Below the pieces are notes generated by a model, which worked only from the letters and a program-made list of their open reading frames with translations, did not search any database and was not told the DNA's origin. From Caprimulgus europaeus (lineage: Eukaryota; Chordata; Aves; Caprimulgiformes; Caprimulgidae), in contig OU015524.1 of the NCBI GenBank assembly GCA_907165065.1, positions 29,248,295-29,312,294 on the forward strand: a DNA stretch of 64,000 nucleotides, in the 5' to 3' direction. The position numbers and the translations under genes are program-made. Position 1 is the first letter of the stretch; every line of letters starts with the position of its first letter. Below are positions 13,186 to 24,110 of this stretch, one piece after another.

Positions 13186-14447
13186 AAATGTCTTCTTCAA
13201 AGTAGTCATAGCTGCCTGGTGCATAGAAAATGTGTCTTAATTTAATCTATTTCTCGGTCTTCTTGAAGTGCCCAGGATGATTTCAGACAGAGGTTTTTAT
13301 CTTTGTGCTTGCTCAGCTGGGTAAACCAGTAAGCAAACCAGAATACTAACACCTGGAAGATCACATTATGATAGAGTCAAAACTTTCATGAGCTCTTGCA
13401 AGGAAGTCTAGTCTCTTAGATATATTTGAACGTGACAGTACAGGACCAGGGGAAGTAGTGTTTAAAAACTTCATGAAAAAACTTTAAGACATATTGTTTT
13501 GAAAAAGTGTATAAAAATCTGTGTGTGGGTCTCTCCTGGAGAAGTGTGTGTTCCTGTTAATTTGATCGAATAGTGTTAAGAAAGAATAATGTTTAAATGC
13601 TTTGCATATGTGACAATCAGTTGTGTTGATTTATGGACTCTGAAGGCATAACTGTCTCTTGTGAGACTGTGATCTTTTTGTATAAGGCCTTGCTAGAGAA
13701 AAGAGCAAGTATTTCTGGGCTGGGAAGTGAAGCATACATCACAGAAGTGGAATCCCTGAGTGAAAGCACAGTTTTCAACGTAGAGCAGCTGCCATACACT
13801 AATAAACTACAGACTCATTAAGAAAGTAATTTCAGACTACTGTATGTTTTTCATGCACACCTGAAGAAAGGCTGGTCTATTAGGATGCTCATGTCCCAAA
13901 ATAGCATTGTGTTCACAGGGTCCAAATTCTAAGTAGTTAAAAGGATAAACTGAATCCAAACAGTTCATGGTTATTTCTGTGAATTGTGATAGTTTATGGA
14001 GGCCACCACTGTTAAAGCTTAGGTGCTGAGATTAGAGATCTAATGACCTTTGGGTTTCTATTATAGTCAGTGGAAAAGGTAACCATTTCCAAACAGTAAT
14101 TCAGGAAATCTGTCTTAGATCTCTGCTCTGATGAGCCCCTTCTTTCTCCATGGATTATGTAGGAAGCCAAGGCAAAAAAAAATTCCCAACATTGCTGCTT
14201 AAGTAGTGTGGCTAAACTTAGGGTGTAAAAAACACTCTCCAATACTTGAGCATCTAGTAATAGATATTGAGAGCATGAAGAGCAGTAAGTGAAAAAGAGA
14301 AAGAGGAGGTGAGACAGAATCCACCACAAAGCAATGAAATGACTTTTTGAAGGTGATACAGAAAGTCCATATGTATTCTGGGAGCAGAATGTAGATTCAC
14401 ACCTTGAATTGCCTGAAAAAAAATGAGTATGACAAGCTCTACCTTTC
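13186..14447. other. Intronic DNA, no gene seen
   Basis: No recognised repeat or exon. Complement 14012-14449 is the longest ATG-initiated open frame in the window (145 codons) but has no family resemblance, is rich in Ser, Leu, Cys and Phe as random AT-rich frames are, and is not supported as a gene. Confidence 0.5.
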
Positions 14448-14545
14448 ATGTAGATGAGAATGGGGAAGGTGAGATGTGAGTGACTTGCTCATGGTTACAT
14501 GGCCAGTGTATAGCAGATTCAAGAATTACACTAGGTTATCTTACA
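14448..14545 (-). mobile_element. MIR-like SINE fragment
   Basis: The order atgagaatggggaaggtgag, gtgacttgctcatggttaca, then ggccagtgtatagcagattc follows the reverse complement of the MIR core (atgaggaaactgagg ... gtaacttgcccaaggtcaca ... gctagtaagtggcagag). MIR is an ancient tRNA-derived SINE shared by amniotes. The copy is strongly diverged, and no tRNA-related head is visible. Confidence 0.55.
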
Positions 14546-17500
14546 TTCCCAGCTCATATTTGTTGTCCTACTTTGACTTCAGTGCAAATTCATCTAAGAC
14601 TTCGGTTTTACTCGTGCTCTGTTAAACTGACAATTTTCTGATGGATCTAGAGTTGTTGTGAACTGCTAAATAGGAGTCACAGAATTTGGCTCTATGCTTT
14701 TTTGTAAAACAACAGGATTTGTCATACTCTATCAGAAAGAACATGTCAAATTCAGTAGTGACCATTTCTCACATTGCAGAAAAGTAGGAATCACTTCTAC
14801 TATATTCTATCCATTCACACAGTACTTAATGTGAAGACATACTTTCTCTGAACCTGCAGAAGTCAGTGCATAGTCTGATACAGCATCTTATTTACCTTCG
14901 TAATTATGAACACTGTCAATGGATTGAAAGAACTCTTTGTCTTACCTATTTTAGATGGCTTATTTTTTTTTTATTCCTATGCATATGCAAATTTAGATTA
15001 GATTTTTCTGGTTCAAGGCAATGTCTAGTTGATCGTGAGTACAAGTATATGATTTCTAAGCTGAGCTACAATGTTGGACATAATGAAGTAAATTCACATG
15101 TCGTTTCACTGGAAATAGTGCTGTCTTATGTATGTGTGCGTGAGAATCCTTTTACTATTTAATAACACCATAGCTTGTGTAGATGACTAGAGTTAAAGAA
15201 AATTATTTACCTAGTTCTTGCCATAAAGCGGATCAGAATGAAGAGTGGGTGACTCATCTAATTTGCACAGTGACACAAGATTCAGAATAGGTTGAGTTGG
15301 TACAACAGCACATCTTTATTTTTATCTTTGTATTAGCATAAGGAGCTCATATAGGCAGTAGTAAAGGAATACAGTGTATTTCCTTTCATATATGGGTATG
15401 TGCGTGTGCACGTAATATGGAGTCCTCAATTATACTGATTTTTATTTTCATTTAAGTGATGTTAATAATTCTGCCATTCTATTTAGAAAGTACACAACTC
15501 AGAAACAGAAAAAATGTAAGCCAACTAATATACTCTGGAGTATATTATATTATCGTAATATATCCCTAATTTTAGTATTGACTTCATTCTTTTTACCTTC
15601 CTCCCACCCCGCCATGGCCAGATCAGTGACACTTTGCTGGCACATTAGTAAAACTGTTCAACAGTGTAAGGTTAGTTATTGCTTGATGCAATCACATGTC
15701 AAGGCATGTATAGACTCTTAGATGTTATATTAGAATTGCTTATTGCATAAACATAGAAAACGTTAGATATCTAAGTAATCCATTGTTCTGTCAGTAATTG
15801 ATATTCTTGTCATTAATAGTATGCTATTATGTCATTCATATTTAGGATTACATAGTATCATGATTTTTTTTTATGAAATAACTTTTTTAATACTACTTTA
15901 TTGAGGACTTTTGAAGAAACCACTCATTTATGTTTCTTCCAGTAACCAACTTTGTTGTGTCAAGACGCTATTTTGGTGCTTCCCAAGAGTTGGCTCTCTT
16001 TTTTGGTAACTGGATGTTCCAACAAGCAATAGTAAGACTTCTGAAAATATTTTTGGATTATGCATTACCCAGAATTTTTAGTTTGAGAATATCCTCCTCG
16101 AGATGGGACTGTTCTGCCAAAAATCACACTCTGGATGCTGTATTTTGAGAATACCACTACATGAATTACATTTTAAACTGCTGCTAATACAAAGTGCAGA
16201 AATCTATAATCCTTAATTAATGTCAAACCTTGTCAAGAGCACCTTTTTGATGCCATAGCCTCTTAGGTTTGTTTTACATGTCTTCTCCCATACTGCTTAT
16301 AAGCAGATACTTTTACACTGTAAGAATTTCCCCAATTGCATGTGCTAAATTATATTATGTAAAATTTGCATAGTGAGATTTGTCCAGATTATTATTACTG
16401 TACTAACTTGTAGAATTCTTATTTTGCAAAGTTCATACATGTTAGTAATTCTAGGGAAATGTAATGCATACTAGGGAAATATGCTATGAAAAATCCAGTA
16501 AATTTGCCTGTTTTGCTGGTTACAATGAACTAAGTCACATTTCTAATTTCTATTTTATAGCAGTAGCCCAGTTCACATGAATTTTTCAAAAGTACAATGT
16601 AATCTGTTACTACTGTTGCTGCTGCCTTTACAAACAGTGTCAGTAAAAGTGAGGCAGAACTCATGTATTAAGAAGTTAAAGTCTGCTTAATATTGTGCAC
16701 TACCTGTAAGAAGAATAGAAAATAACAATCTTAAAATGCATTGTATTTAACCTGAGTAATGATACTTGATGATTTTAGTGTGATGAAATAAGCATTCTGG
16801 GTCTAGCATCTTTTGAATTTTGGAAAATTTTAGATTTATATGTAGATTTAAGTTTAGAGACAGATTTCCCCATTAAGGCAATCACCAATTTGATCATAAA
16901 ATTAGTATAAAACCAGCCAGTTTTCTATCATTATTTGCACCAAGGTTTTTCTTTCATGGTAATAATGATATATGTAAACTGAAGCCTAAAGAAATTATAT
17001 GCATAATAACTTAACTAAAACTCAGTTTTATTCATGCATATTTTAGAATCTAATTAACTGCACTCTGAAGTTCTTTGAAGTACTATTTGAGTACCAGTGA
17101 GATCATTCACTTTGCAATGGAAAGGACCAAAAGGATCCCAAGAATGCTTTTGCTTGACAAATTGTCTTTATTTTTGTGTGAACACTGAGGTTTGGTTTTA
17201 ATTCGGGTTTCAGCATCGCAGTCACTTAAAAATAAGACTTACAGTTTCTCCTATAAAATTCTGTAGATAGTTGAGGAAATCAGTCATCATGTAATAAAAT
17301 ATGATTTGCAAGCAATGCAGCAGTGTTGTCTTAATTACAATCCAGTCTTTGGAAATTCTTAGGCAAGTGAAGCTAATAGAGATTGCTTCTTATAATCTTT
17401 AAAATTATTCTTCTGTAGCCCCTGAGTGACTACTGAAATGTTAGTGGTCTTTGAGATGATCTTAGCAAAATCTTTTATTTTAATGACTATATTCATACAC

Positions 17501-17759
17501 AGTTAACTAGTCAGATATTTTATGGCAGGCACCCACTTTATTCAGTTATGTTTCCATGCTAATGTTTTTTGTGCAAGAATCCAAATTATATTTCACACCT
17601 TGAAACAACATTTTGCTTATAATTTTAAAAATATTTACAGAACTCTTAATTGTACACTTGTACATGATAACTCTTGAGAACTGGATATTCAAATCCAACT
17701 TTTATTTAGTTTCTCTTGAGTTCTCTGGTAGCTGTGATTGAGAAATTTAGCTTAGAAAA
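14546..17759. other. Intronic DNA, no gene seen
   Basis: AT-rich, no recognised exon or repeat family. Contains a perfect inverted repeat at 15526-15547 and a small duplication of ctagggaaat near 16452-16482. Confidence 0.5.
15526..15547. repeat. Inverted repeat, 10-base arms, 2-base loop
   Basis: TAATATACTC and GAGTATATTA are exact reverse complements around TG. It could extrude as a hairpin; such AT-rich palindromes are common in introns and no function is inferred. Confidence 0.85.
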
Positions 17760-18920
17760 CTTGTTAGACATTCAAAGAATCAGCTTGTAGAAAGCTGGTC
17801 TTCTCTGCACAACAGGTACAACTTTCCAGTGCACAGATGTGCTGAAGGTACAAGGCCTGTATGTTATTTAGAGTGCTAAAGAAAAAGGCCAGTACAAGAT
17901 TTTCGTGTGGCTGATGATCTTGCATTGGAAAGAGGAGCTCTTTCAGACTCAGGTCTCTGAAGGACTCAAGAGCTATGCAAAACACTGTGGGAATACGCTC
18001 TGACGTACAGATTCCCTGGACTTTAGCAACAGGCTGTTGGTCAGGTATGCAGAGAGAAATACTAGCGTTTCTGTGGGTTTCAACCCTCTGGCACATCAGG
18101 TTTGAAGATGGGATCAAGAATCACAATATATGTAATTGTATTTTTCCTTTCTCTTCTTTTCTGCATTTTAACCCAGTCAGGACCACCATTGTGATTGATC
18201 AGTTGACATTCAAGGCATGACCCATAAACAGACTCATCTATTCCATTTCCTTTCTCCTCCAAAACCTTTTTCTCTGCTCACCTTTTCCCCTCTCCCTCAC
18301 GCTTTAGTTCAAGAGATATTGTTGGTCAGAAGAATGCTGAACCATATAGAGACACAATGGGGCTGTGCTCCTCATTACCTGCACATGCTCCAACACTTTC
18401 TGTTAGGAGCTGAGAGAACAAAAGGCAAAGCAGATCTCTGCTAGTCAGCATGTGCTGCAGCAGAGCAGAGCCTGTATCTCTGACTTCACTTACGGACATC
18501 TTCACCCTCGGCACATGCACTGTTTCCCATCTGTATTTTTTCCCAAATGTTAAACCATCCGGGAAAGTATCCAGGAACTCTGCTGCACTCAGTGCAGCAG
18601 ACCTAGAATTGTTCATTTGGAAGTTTTTCAACCTCTCTCCTGGCATCTGTCACCATGTTTACAGTGCTGCCTGGGGTCAGCTTGACAGGGAAGGCACACC
18701 TAGGCTGCTACACGGGGAACAGGCAGTAGTTAGTTACCAGCAACTCCCCAGGTACAATTTGCAATCGTTCCTGGTCTGCTGGGTTTGATTGCAGTTCTGT
18801 GGCTGAGAGCAAGCTAGCAGATAGGAAATGTGCTATCTTACATATTCTTCAACTGAGCAGGAGGTTAGGTGGAGCTTGTATATGCTGTCTGTAGTTGTGG
18901 GAGGGGGGAACCATCTCTTG
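17760..18920. other. Unassigned block of higher GC with open frames on both strands
   Basis: By eye, this 1.1 kb is clearly richer in G+C than its flanks and has overlapping open frames on both strands (for example 17764-18117 and 18326-18646 on the minus strand, 18450-18788 on the plus strand). None of the translations resembles a protein family I know. It may be an old, unrecognised transposable element or just a composition shift. It holds the palindrome at 18579-18601. Confidence 0.3.
18579..18601. repeat. Near-perfect palindrome, 11-base arms around one base
   Basis: TCTGCTGCACT and AGTGCAGCAGA are exact reverse complements separated by a single C. The arms are GC-rich, unlike most chance hairpins in this region. 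Confidence 0.9.
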
Positions 18921-19504
18921 CCTTGAGCGGCTCTCCATGTGAATTTGTGTAGAGACAACTCATCCTGAAAAGGCCTACTTGCTAGAAACATTTTTTTTTA
19001 CTGTGTTAAAGAAAGATTAACTAGTTGTCAATTGTCTAAGAAATGTAGATTTAATTTCCAAGTAATTATAATTTATTACCAAATAATGTCTCCATTGTGC
19101 ATCAGAAATAAGCAAGATGCAGAGATCCAGTTCTTTTAATATGTCTTCCAATTCCATGGCAGACCTGATGGGGGAAATATTTACTATACAGACCTTTAGA
19201 TACACAATTTTCTGGAGTGATATGCTTTTATTGACTGCTCCCAAGGAGACTGGCTACATCTCCCTTGTTTCCTTTCATAAGCATGAATGGGAGATGCAGA
19301 CATACTACTGTAAAGGCAGTCATGACATTCTGCAATTATAATGTTAGCTGCTCTGTTGCATGCATAGAAAAAAAGACAGGTATTTTGGAAAATGTAGAGT
19401 AAAACTTGGCCTTGGTAGAGTGCTAGTCTACTCTCTGTTGGTATTTAACTTATGGCTAGAGAAGATATATACTATTCTTGGGTCTTAATTATCTCTAGTT
19501 TGTC

Positions 19505-19562
19505 ATTGGCTCCATGGAAGTCGGTGGAGTTGTGCAAAGGTTAAATCAAGGTGAGATTAGAG
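19505..19562. repeat. Possible ancient interspersed repeat fragment
   Basis: attggctccatggaagtcgg, tggagttgtgcaaaggttaa, then atcaaggtgagat resembles a motif I recall as common in reptile and bird genomes (tccattgaagtcaatggagttacaccagtgtaaatcaagg). I cannot name the family, and the match is short. Confidence 0.35.
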
Positions 19563-20235
19563 GCATAGTTTTCAAGCTCCAAAATTATATATATACAAAA
19601 TTAATACTAGGTTATGAAAAAGCAAGTCAAATAAAACATTGAACCTTATTACATGTTTAATTTGTATTATATGTATGTACATATATATGAACTATTAGAT
19701 ACCAAGGAAACCATTCAGCATTGGTTTACTGTGTTTTGCAGTTTATGCGGATTAACAAGATAGCAAACACGAGTTTTAGTCATGGTGACTTGTATATGGT
19801 TTCATGATATGACCATCTGTCTAATGTAGCAGACATTACCTACAATTCTCTTAGAATGATCCAGTGCCTATCATAAAAAGTGAGGTTGTTTGCTTTTTAA
19901 AGGAACAGCATGATAGCACTTGGCGGTACGCTCCAGTTTACTAGCTAATAGGTCAGACAGGCTAAGACGGCTCTTCTGTCCAAACAGAAGGGTTGAATGC
20001 ATTTCTTCGCTCTTATTTCTGAAGTGTGTAATCTAGTTCCACAGACCATCTGCTTGGTTGCTCTAATATTTCTCCTCTTTATTGTGCCTAACAAAACTAA
20101 GGTGTACAACAATACCTAGAGCATAATTGGAATGGTGCCTTTAAGCTGCATTTCTGTATTTTTTCCAACTTTTCTGTTTAGGTATTTTAGCAATACATAT
20201 GTAGATATATTTGCCTTTCATATGTTTTCATATTT

Positions 20236-20265
20236 AATTTTTCTTTCCTAAAAGAAAGAAAAATT
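20236..20265. repeat. Perfect inverted repeat, 12-base arms, 6-base loop
   Basis: AATTTTTCTTTC and GAAAGAAAAATT are exact reverse complements around ctaaaa. One arm is a pyrimidine tract and the other a purine tract. No gene or transposon boundary is seen at this site. Confidence 0.9.
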
Positions 20266-20397
20266 CTGTTGCCCTAATAGGCAATATTGCAGCAATGTTA
20301 ATTTGTTCTGTGGCACATATGTTCCCAAATTTGTATTTGTGGTCAGTAATAGCTTTTTTTGGAACAGTTTGTTTCAGCAGTTTACAGCTGAATTTAA

Positions 20398-20425
20398 AAA
20401 AAAAAAAAAATATATATATATATAT
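20398..20425. repeat. Poly-A followed by (TA)n
   Basis: A run of about 13 A is followed by about seven TA units. Simple sequence, likely polymorphic. Confidence 0.9.
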
Positions 20426-20621
20426 TTGATATTGCTGCTTCGCTGAGATTAAATAATTGTATTAGTCTGTATTTTGAATTTAAAAATCTCAGCATTGTGT
20501 AAAGGCTTTCATAATGTATTGCCCCTCTATAGGATAGAATAGTTTGAAATTCCTATAGTGTGTATTCAAATTAAAATAGTTTATGTTACAATATCTATTT
20601 AAAAAAATAAAAGATAAATTT

Positions 20622-20651
20622 AAAAAAAAAAAAAGAGAGAGAGAAAAAAAA
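20622..20651. repeat. A-rich / (GA)n simple repeat
   Basis: Thirteen A, then about five GA units, then another A run. Purine-only low-complexity tract. Confidence 0.85.
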
Positions 20652-23600
20652 CCAAGCTGAACCTTTGGAATTGTTTTTAAATAAGAATGCCACTTTTATA
20701 CAGACAAGCTGGCACCGATTCCCAGAATATAAATCCAAGATTGTGGTAAAAAAAAGGACGGCATAAAAACATTCTGTCATCAGCTGAAACTTAAGTCAGA
20801 TAGCAAATCTGTAAATAGCCGTGCTGGTGTGCTGTGACTACGAGGTGAAGTGAACATACCTGGTGCTGCAAAGGTCAGGACAGTGTAAGACTTCCGAGCC
20901 ACTCTTGTGGAAAGAGAAGCCAGAGAGGACAGAAGGTGAGCAGTGATTGCATCGGTCATGTCAGGCTGGTCCTGGGCGTTTTGGTACTGGCAGCTCTGTC
21001 AGAGCAATGACTGCCCTCAAGGAGGTTTAACGAGGGCATTCCGCTGGATGCTTTGTAAGTTACTTCAGAGGTATAGTTGTTGAAAGAGAAGCTAAAAGTA
21101 ATAATTTTGCAAACCGTTGCTTCCTAGGAGGACCCTGGGTTGGAAACAAATACATGCACACATTGGTGGATTTATTTATATATTTAAAACCTCAGCTTCC
21201 CAGATGTACTTCTATGTGATAAATGGAAAACATTCAAGATAAGCATTTGAAAAAACATTATCCCAGTGCCATATTTTCACTGTTAACCATTTTACTCAAG
21301 TCAGTGGAGCCTTGACTCTATCAAATGTTCCACCTTTGTCTTGTTTAATGTGTTATACTGTGTTTGGAAAATGGGTTTGGAACATTAGGTACAGAATATC
21401 TGGCAAAGGACACCAGAGGAGAGTCACTGTAAGTTTCCATGTCTCAATCAGTTATCAGTCTTCTAATCTTACTAAGGGCTCCCATATTCTATTTAAACTT
21501 TTCTTAGTTTCTTTGTTGTACTGTTACAAAAGCAGTAAACCAAAAAAGTAATACAGTTAATGGAAACTTTTTATTTTTTAAATCATTTTTTGGGACATTG
21601 AAGTGCACATGACTAAATGGGAAATGACAAGACCCCTTAGACCATGGAGACTATAACTTCTGCTTGTGCTTTGTCACACTCATGTTTCTTGTCAAGCTCT
21701 GGAATAATAATTCTTGTTGTTTAGGGTAAAAAACATGGTAATCTTAAGTGGATATTTACAAATATCTATTTGGTCAATATATTTTTACAGTGATGCTAAT
21801 GTATAGTGTCACTGTAAACAGGGTACCTTCTGCTTTTCAGTGGTTATTAAGATTTTAAGGTCCAATTAAGTCTGAAACTAAGAAAACAAAAAAAAAAGAA
21901 GACGTATGTCATACCTATTGCAACCATTTTGCTTTGTAAATATGTATTTTTTTAATTGAAAATAATAAAAGGAAAAGAAATATTATTCTATTCTAATCTT
22001 TTTCCTGCAACTCTTTTGGGTAAAATATGCCAAAAAAAAATGCTGTTGCGTCAGATTTAACTTTGCAGTGGATCAGTCTTCCTTACCAAATGGATTGTAA
22101 TTTTCTGAACCAACCTTCCCACTTGAGGCTAATCCTTTTGGGAAGAGGTAATTTTCCTGTTTATCTTAATTGACGTGTTCCTTAAATTTCAATCTGTACA
22201 TTAACTTGACCTTAATTATGTGGCCTCATTGATGAAATGAAGGTTACCCAGGCAAGCTCCATGCATGATTAATATTTTTTTCCTGTGTTTGTAATGTTTA
22301 AAAATCTGAACCCTCTTCCTAATCTTTGTCTTCAATCATTTCTAAAAATGAGTGTAAAGAATATTTATGATATTTGTTGATGCTTGTTTAGGTTCTTAAA
22401 AAATGAGTATTATATGCAAGATAAATACTTTGATGTGTATTTCTATCTCTCTCTTTCCGTAAGAAAAGTATGCTTTGATATTGTAAATGACATAATTTAG
22501 TCTTGATAGATTTCTTCTGTTTAGTTTTTATTTTTTTATTATTTTTCCCCAGTCAAACATTCATTACACAGCAATGCATTGTTGCAAGTTTTCTGGCACT
22601 GTCTGGGCTCAGCAAACCCTAGTGTGTGAAGCAGGCTAAAAACATCAGAGAAAAAAATTAGATCATAATGCATAGCCAAATTTCATGCTTAGAAAGAACA
22701 ACTTGCACAACTTGAACTTAAAACTGATGTTCAGAGAGACTGGATTAATCTTAAAATTTAAGTCATAACTTATAATCATTATTTGAATAAAATTATATGG
22801 AATACTTCTAATTTGAGCTATGGGTTACTGCTGACTTTAACTTACAGCAAACAGTAAATGCCTAAAATTCATGTATTGGAAATTAATTCTCACAGTCACA
22901 GAAGGTTGAGCAGTCTTGCAAGTAGCAGAGGACTTCATGCTCCAAGTGTTTTTGTCCTGTACAATTAAGTTGTTAGAAAGGGACTACAGTGCTTTGGGAA
23001 AATCTAGCACTGCCGTTATTATCAGTAACATTCACAGTTGGTTTGTAGTAAAACGCAAGTCACTCTAGTCTGTGAATAAATATCTTTCTGACTGCACAGG
23101 ATGATAATTGCTCTGCCTGCACTTTCTTTGGCACCTACTTATCTCAGCTGAAATGATTGATAAAAATATTTTGTACTGATGTTGAACACTTCTAAATTAT
23201 ATAATGATTTTTGTATTATTTCACATTTACTCCAAAAGAAGTTCATGCTAAATTGAGTTTCACTGCTGTCAGTATCTTTATTAATCAGAACAGGAAAAGT
23301 ATGGTGTGTTTCCCACCTTTTTGCACAAGATCGATTTTTAAGGCAAGACTTCCTCTTTTTCAAAGCAATATGAAGAGTTATGTATGAGGATATCAAGTAA
23401 CTGACTTCAAACAGAAGACAAATTCACTAAAGTGAAAATGATTGTGATAGTTCTCTAATTTCCCCCACAGTGTATGTAAAACTGACTTTTAAAGTGTTTA
23501 GTGGATAATGGATCATGTAAGGTCAGTACTAGCCATAGCTGTTATGGCTATTATTTTCTCCTTTCATGGGAGGGTGCTCAGCAAAATGAGATTGTCACGC

Positions 23601-24083
23601 TCTTTTTTTTTTTTGAGAGGACAGCGACAGACAGTTAAAAGCCTCTTCATGTAAGGATGTTATTTCATAAAGACACCAGCACTGGATTATCCCCTTCACT
23701 TTAAACTTCTGCCAGCTTGTACAAAGAGATAAAACAAAATAGCCCCAATCCCAGGGGTGGAGAAGTGCTGGCCAGATCTGCCCATGTCCACAGCTTTCAT
23801 TCTGATTAGTCACATGTGAGGAAAATTCACTTAGGCTGAGAGGTAAATTTAATACCAGTTATGCCCATGCTGTTCATATCACAACCATTTTCACATGATG
23901 CCACTTAATTCCCTAAGAAGCAGAAAGGTAAATCGGTGGCTGGCCAGCTAAGGTGTCATAATGCATTAGGACCAGGGCTCGCTGCAGGGGATAATGGTTC
24001 TGATTGCTGTTGACTCATGTCTCCACCAACTGCCTCATGTAAAATAAGTGACATTTAAAAGGCATCAAGATGTGAGAAGAGGT

Positions 24084-24110
24084 AAAAAAAAAAAGGGGGG
24101 GGGGGGGGGG
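24084..24110. repeat. A11 followed by G16 homopolymer tract
   Basis: Eleven A (24084-24094) run straight into sixteen G (24095-24110). The G tract can form G-quadruplex-like structures and is prone to sequencing and assembly length errors. Confidence 0.9.

Larger units (their letters stand above)
18921..24083. other. Intronic DNA with simple repeats; no gene seen
   Basis: No recognised exon. Contains short AT dinucleotide runs (19587-19596, 20411-20425), A-rich tracts (20398-20410, 20622-20648), a hairpin at 20236-20265 and a fragment at 19505-19562 of what may be an old sauropsid interspersed repeat. 23620-24080 is poor in repeats and reads like a candidate conserved element (see findings). 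Confidence 0.45.

Noticed and set aside
14012-14449. 145-codon open frame on the minus strand, the longest ATG-initiated frame in the window
   Set aside because: No domain or family resemblance, composition like translated AT-rich intron, and it overlaps the edge of a MIR-like fragment. Treated as chance.
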